This document shows, one piece after another, positions 6,658-8,246 of a DNA stretch of 8,246 nt. The stretch is from an uncultured Ruminococcus sp. (GTDB lineage Bacteria; Bacillota; Clostridia; Oscillospirales; CAG-272), in the NCBI GenBank assembly GCA_902783705.1, contig CACZSA010000252.1, positions 1 to 8,246 on the forward strand, in the 5' to 3' direction. The position numbers were made by a program, and so were the translations under genes. The number at the start of each line of letters is the position of its first letter. The stretch's first letter is position 1. Below the pieces are notes generated by a model that was not told the DNA's origin, ran no database searches, and worked only from the letters and a program-made list of their open reading frames with translations.

Positions 6658-8154
6658 ATGGCGGACAGAGAAGAGCGGACCTATCTCGCGATCGACCTCA
6701 AATCGTTCTACGCCTCGGTGGAGTGCGTGGAGCGCGGGCTCGATCCCCTCACGACCAATCTCGTCGTGGCGGACGAGAGCCGGACGGAGAAGACGATCTG
6801 CCTCGCCGTCTCGCCGTCGCTCAAGTCCTACGGGATCCCCGGGCGGGCGCGGCTCTTCGAGGTGAATCAGAGGATCCGGGCCGTCAACGCCGAACGCCGC
6901 CGCGCGAACGGATACCGCCCCTTCCGCGGGAAGTCCTTCCTCGCCCCGGAGCTCGCCGATCCGTCATTGGAGGTCGGTTTCCTCATCGCGAAACCGCAGA
7001 TGGCGCACTACATGGAGGTCAGCGCGAAGGTCTATGCCACCTATCTCCGCTACGTCGCGCCGGAGGACATTCACGTCTACTCAGTCGACGAGGTCTTCAT
7101 CGACGCAACGACGTATCTGGACTTCTATCACCTCGACGCGCACGACTTTGCCCGGATGCTCGTGCGCGAGGTGCTCCGGGAGACCGGGATCACCGCGACC
7201 TGCGGCATCGGGACGAATCTCTATCTCGCGAAGATCGCGATGGACATCGTCGCGAAGAAGATGCCCGCGGACCGGGACGGCGTGCGGATCGCCTCGCTCG
7301 ACGAAGGTGCGTACCGCCGTTCGCTCTGGGATCACCGCCCGCTGACCGATTTCTGGCGGGTGGGGCACGGGTACGCGGCAAAGCTCGAGGCGAACGGGAT
7401 GTACACGATGGGCGACGTCGCGCGGATCTCGCTCTACAACGAAGACAAGCTCTACAAGCTTTTCGGCGTCAACGCGGAGCTGCTCATCGACCACGCGTGG
7501 GGCTGGGAGCCCTGCACGATCGCGGACATCAAGGCGTACAGGCCGGAGTCGAATTCGATCAGCTCCGGGCAGGTCCTGCAGGAGCCCTACCCCTTCGACA
7601 AGGGGCGGCTCATCGTCTCGGAAATGACGGATCTGCTCGTGCTCGACCTTGTGGACAAGGGGCTCGTGACCGATCAGATCGTCCTGACCGTCGGGTACGA
7701 TACGGAGAGCGACACGACGAACAGCGGCGTGCAGATCTCGACCGACTGGTACGGACGGCGGGTCCCGAAGGCCGCGCACGGATCGGCGCACCTCGGCGGC
7801 TGGACCTCCTCGACGCGCAAGATCCTCGAGGCCGTCGGCGCGCTCTACGACCGGATCGTCGATCCTCGCCTCCTCGTGCGGCGGATGTACGTCGTCGCGA
7901 ACCATGTGATCCCGGAGAACGAGATCCCGCGTGAGACGGGCGGCGAGCAGATCGGGCTCTTCACCGACGTCGGCGCTCTGGAACGTGAGCGGGAGGCCAT
8001 GGCGTCGGCGGACAAAGAGGAGAAGCAGTTACAGAAGACGGTGCTCGAGATCAAGAGGAAATTCGGAAAAAACGCCATCCTCAAAGGGATGAACTTCGAG
8101 GACGGCGCAACGACCCGCGACCGGAACAATCAGGTCGGCGGGCACAAGGCATAG
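6658..8154 (+). CDS. Y-family translesion DNA polymerase (UmuC/UvrX-like)
   Basis: A 498-residue error-prone polymerase that copies past damaged template bases. The palm begins with YLAIDLKSFYASVE: Asp13 is the first catalytic carboxylate and Tyr18 the likely steric gate that excludes ribonucleotides. VYSVDEVF supplies Asp144 and Glu145, completing the metal site. CGIGTNLYLAKIAMD and MPADRDGV follow as usual, and a helix-hairpin-helix-type thumb starts at FWRVG (232). A little-finger region follows. QIGLF at 431-435 matches the sliding-clamp binding motif. The charged tail after it (EKQLQKTVLEIKRKFGKN, ending near NNQVGGHKA) is typical of the longer Bacillota members and makes the protein longer than UmuC or UvrX. 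AAAGGAG at 6643-6649, 8 bases upstream, supports the start. The stop codon overlaps the ribosome binding site of the next gene. No SOS box was found upstream. Confidence 0.93.
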   Translation: MADREERTYLAIDLKSFYASVECVERGLDPLTTNLVVADESRTEKTICLAVSPSLKSYGIPGRARLFEVNQRIRAVNAERRRANGYRPFRGKSFLAPELADPSLEVGFLIAKPQMAHYMEVSAKVYATYLRYVAPEDIHVYSVDEVFIDATTYLDFYHLDAHDFARMLVREVLRETGITATCGIGTNLYLAKIAMDIVAKKMPADRDGVRIASLDEGAYRRSLWDHRPLTDFWRVGHGYAAKLEANGMYTMGDVARISLYNEDKLYKLFGVNAELLIDHAWGWEPCTIADIKAYRPESNSISSGQVLQEPYPFDKGRLIVSEMTDLLVLDLVDKGLVTDQIVLTVGYDTESDTTNSGVQISTDWYGRRVPKAAHGSAHLGGWTSSTRKILEAVGALYDRIVDPRLLVRRMYVVANHVIPENEIPRETGGEQIGLFTDVGALEREREAMASADKEEKQLQKTVLEIKRKFGKNAILKGMNFEDGATTRDRNNQVGGHKA

Positions 8155-8158
8155 GAGG
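8153..8158 (+). promoter_or_regulatory. Ribosome binding site overlapping the polymerase stop codon
   Basis: AGGAGG begins inside the TAG stop (8152-8154) of the polymerase and lies 5 bases before ATG 8164. This implies translational coupling of the two genes. Confidence 0.8.
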
Positions 8159-8163
8159 CGCGC

Positions 8164-8246
8164 ATGGAGGAAACGCATCGGTACGACGATATCATCGGAC
8201 TGCCGCATCACCGCTCGGCGAAGCATCCCGCGATGTCCATGACGGA
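8164..8246 (+). CDS. YolD-like protein, 5' part only (cut by window end)
   Basis: The first 27 codons give MEETHRYDDIIGLPHHRSAKHP followed by AMSMT, and the gene runs off the window. The DIIGLPHHRSAKHPAMSM segment matches the conserved N-terminus of the small YolD-like proteins that accompany UmuC/UvrX-type polymerases in Bacillota. These have been proposed to play a UmuD-like accessory part. That role is a published suggestion rather than something seen here. The ribosome binding site overlaps the polymerase stop and the intergenic gap is 9 bases, so it is the second gene of the same cassette. Confidence 0.8.
   Translation, partial: MEETHRYDDIIGLPHHRSAKHPAMSMT

Noticed and set aside
7081..7905. 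274-codon open frame on the minus strand inside the polymerase gene
   Set aside because: The polymerase frame is conserved throughout this stretch. The antisense frame has no family resemblance.

Overview
The window reads as chromosomal DNA from a GC-rich member of the Bacillota, most likely an uncultured Clostridia-type organism. This is an inference from four things: strong AGGAGG-type ribosome binding sites, sigma-A-like promoters of the TTGNNN-17-TATAAT type, a secreted lipoprotein of the solute-binding class with a short Gram-positive-style signal peptide, and a Y-family polymerase followed by a small YolD-like gene. That last pairing is characteristic of Bacillota. No rRNA, tRNA, CRISPR array or transposase is visible.

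Layout, left to right. Bases 1-183 are an imperfect palindrome built from two inverted copies of a small hairpin repeat; its left end is cut by the window edge. Bases 204-276 hold two further hairpins, the second a good terminator for the leftward genes. Two adjacent leftward genes (292-1365 and 1381-2349) encode different members of the uroporphyrinogen decarboxylase (URO-D)/MtaA superfamily. They form an operon with a near-consensus promoter at 2375-2403. Upstream and also leftward is a large lipoprotein (2426-4873) that joins an N-terminal beta-propeller-like region to an extracellular solute-binding domain. A terminator at 4919-4956 separates it from a leftward alpha/beta hydrolase of the prolyl iminopeptidase family (4982-5866). 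From there transcription diverges: a Nudix hydrolase of the ADP-ribose pyrophosphatase type (5965-6522, with its own clear promoter), then a Y-family translesion DNA polymerase (6658-8154), and the start of a YolD-like gene (8164 to the window end).

How the genes may work together. The lipoprotein and the URO-D pair could form a locus for capturing and metabolising a small, perhaps methylated, substrate, but no permease, ATPase or corrinoid protein is present, so this is only a hypothesis. The polymerase and YolD-like gene are translationally coupled and form a recognisable DNA damage tolerance cassette. The hydrolase and Nudix genes look like ordinary housekeeping or salvage enzymes. I do not see a clearly new multi-gene system. 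The most unusual items are the covarying hairpin repeat at the left edge and the orphan propeller/solute-binding lipoprotein beside two divergent URO-D paralogues.
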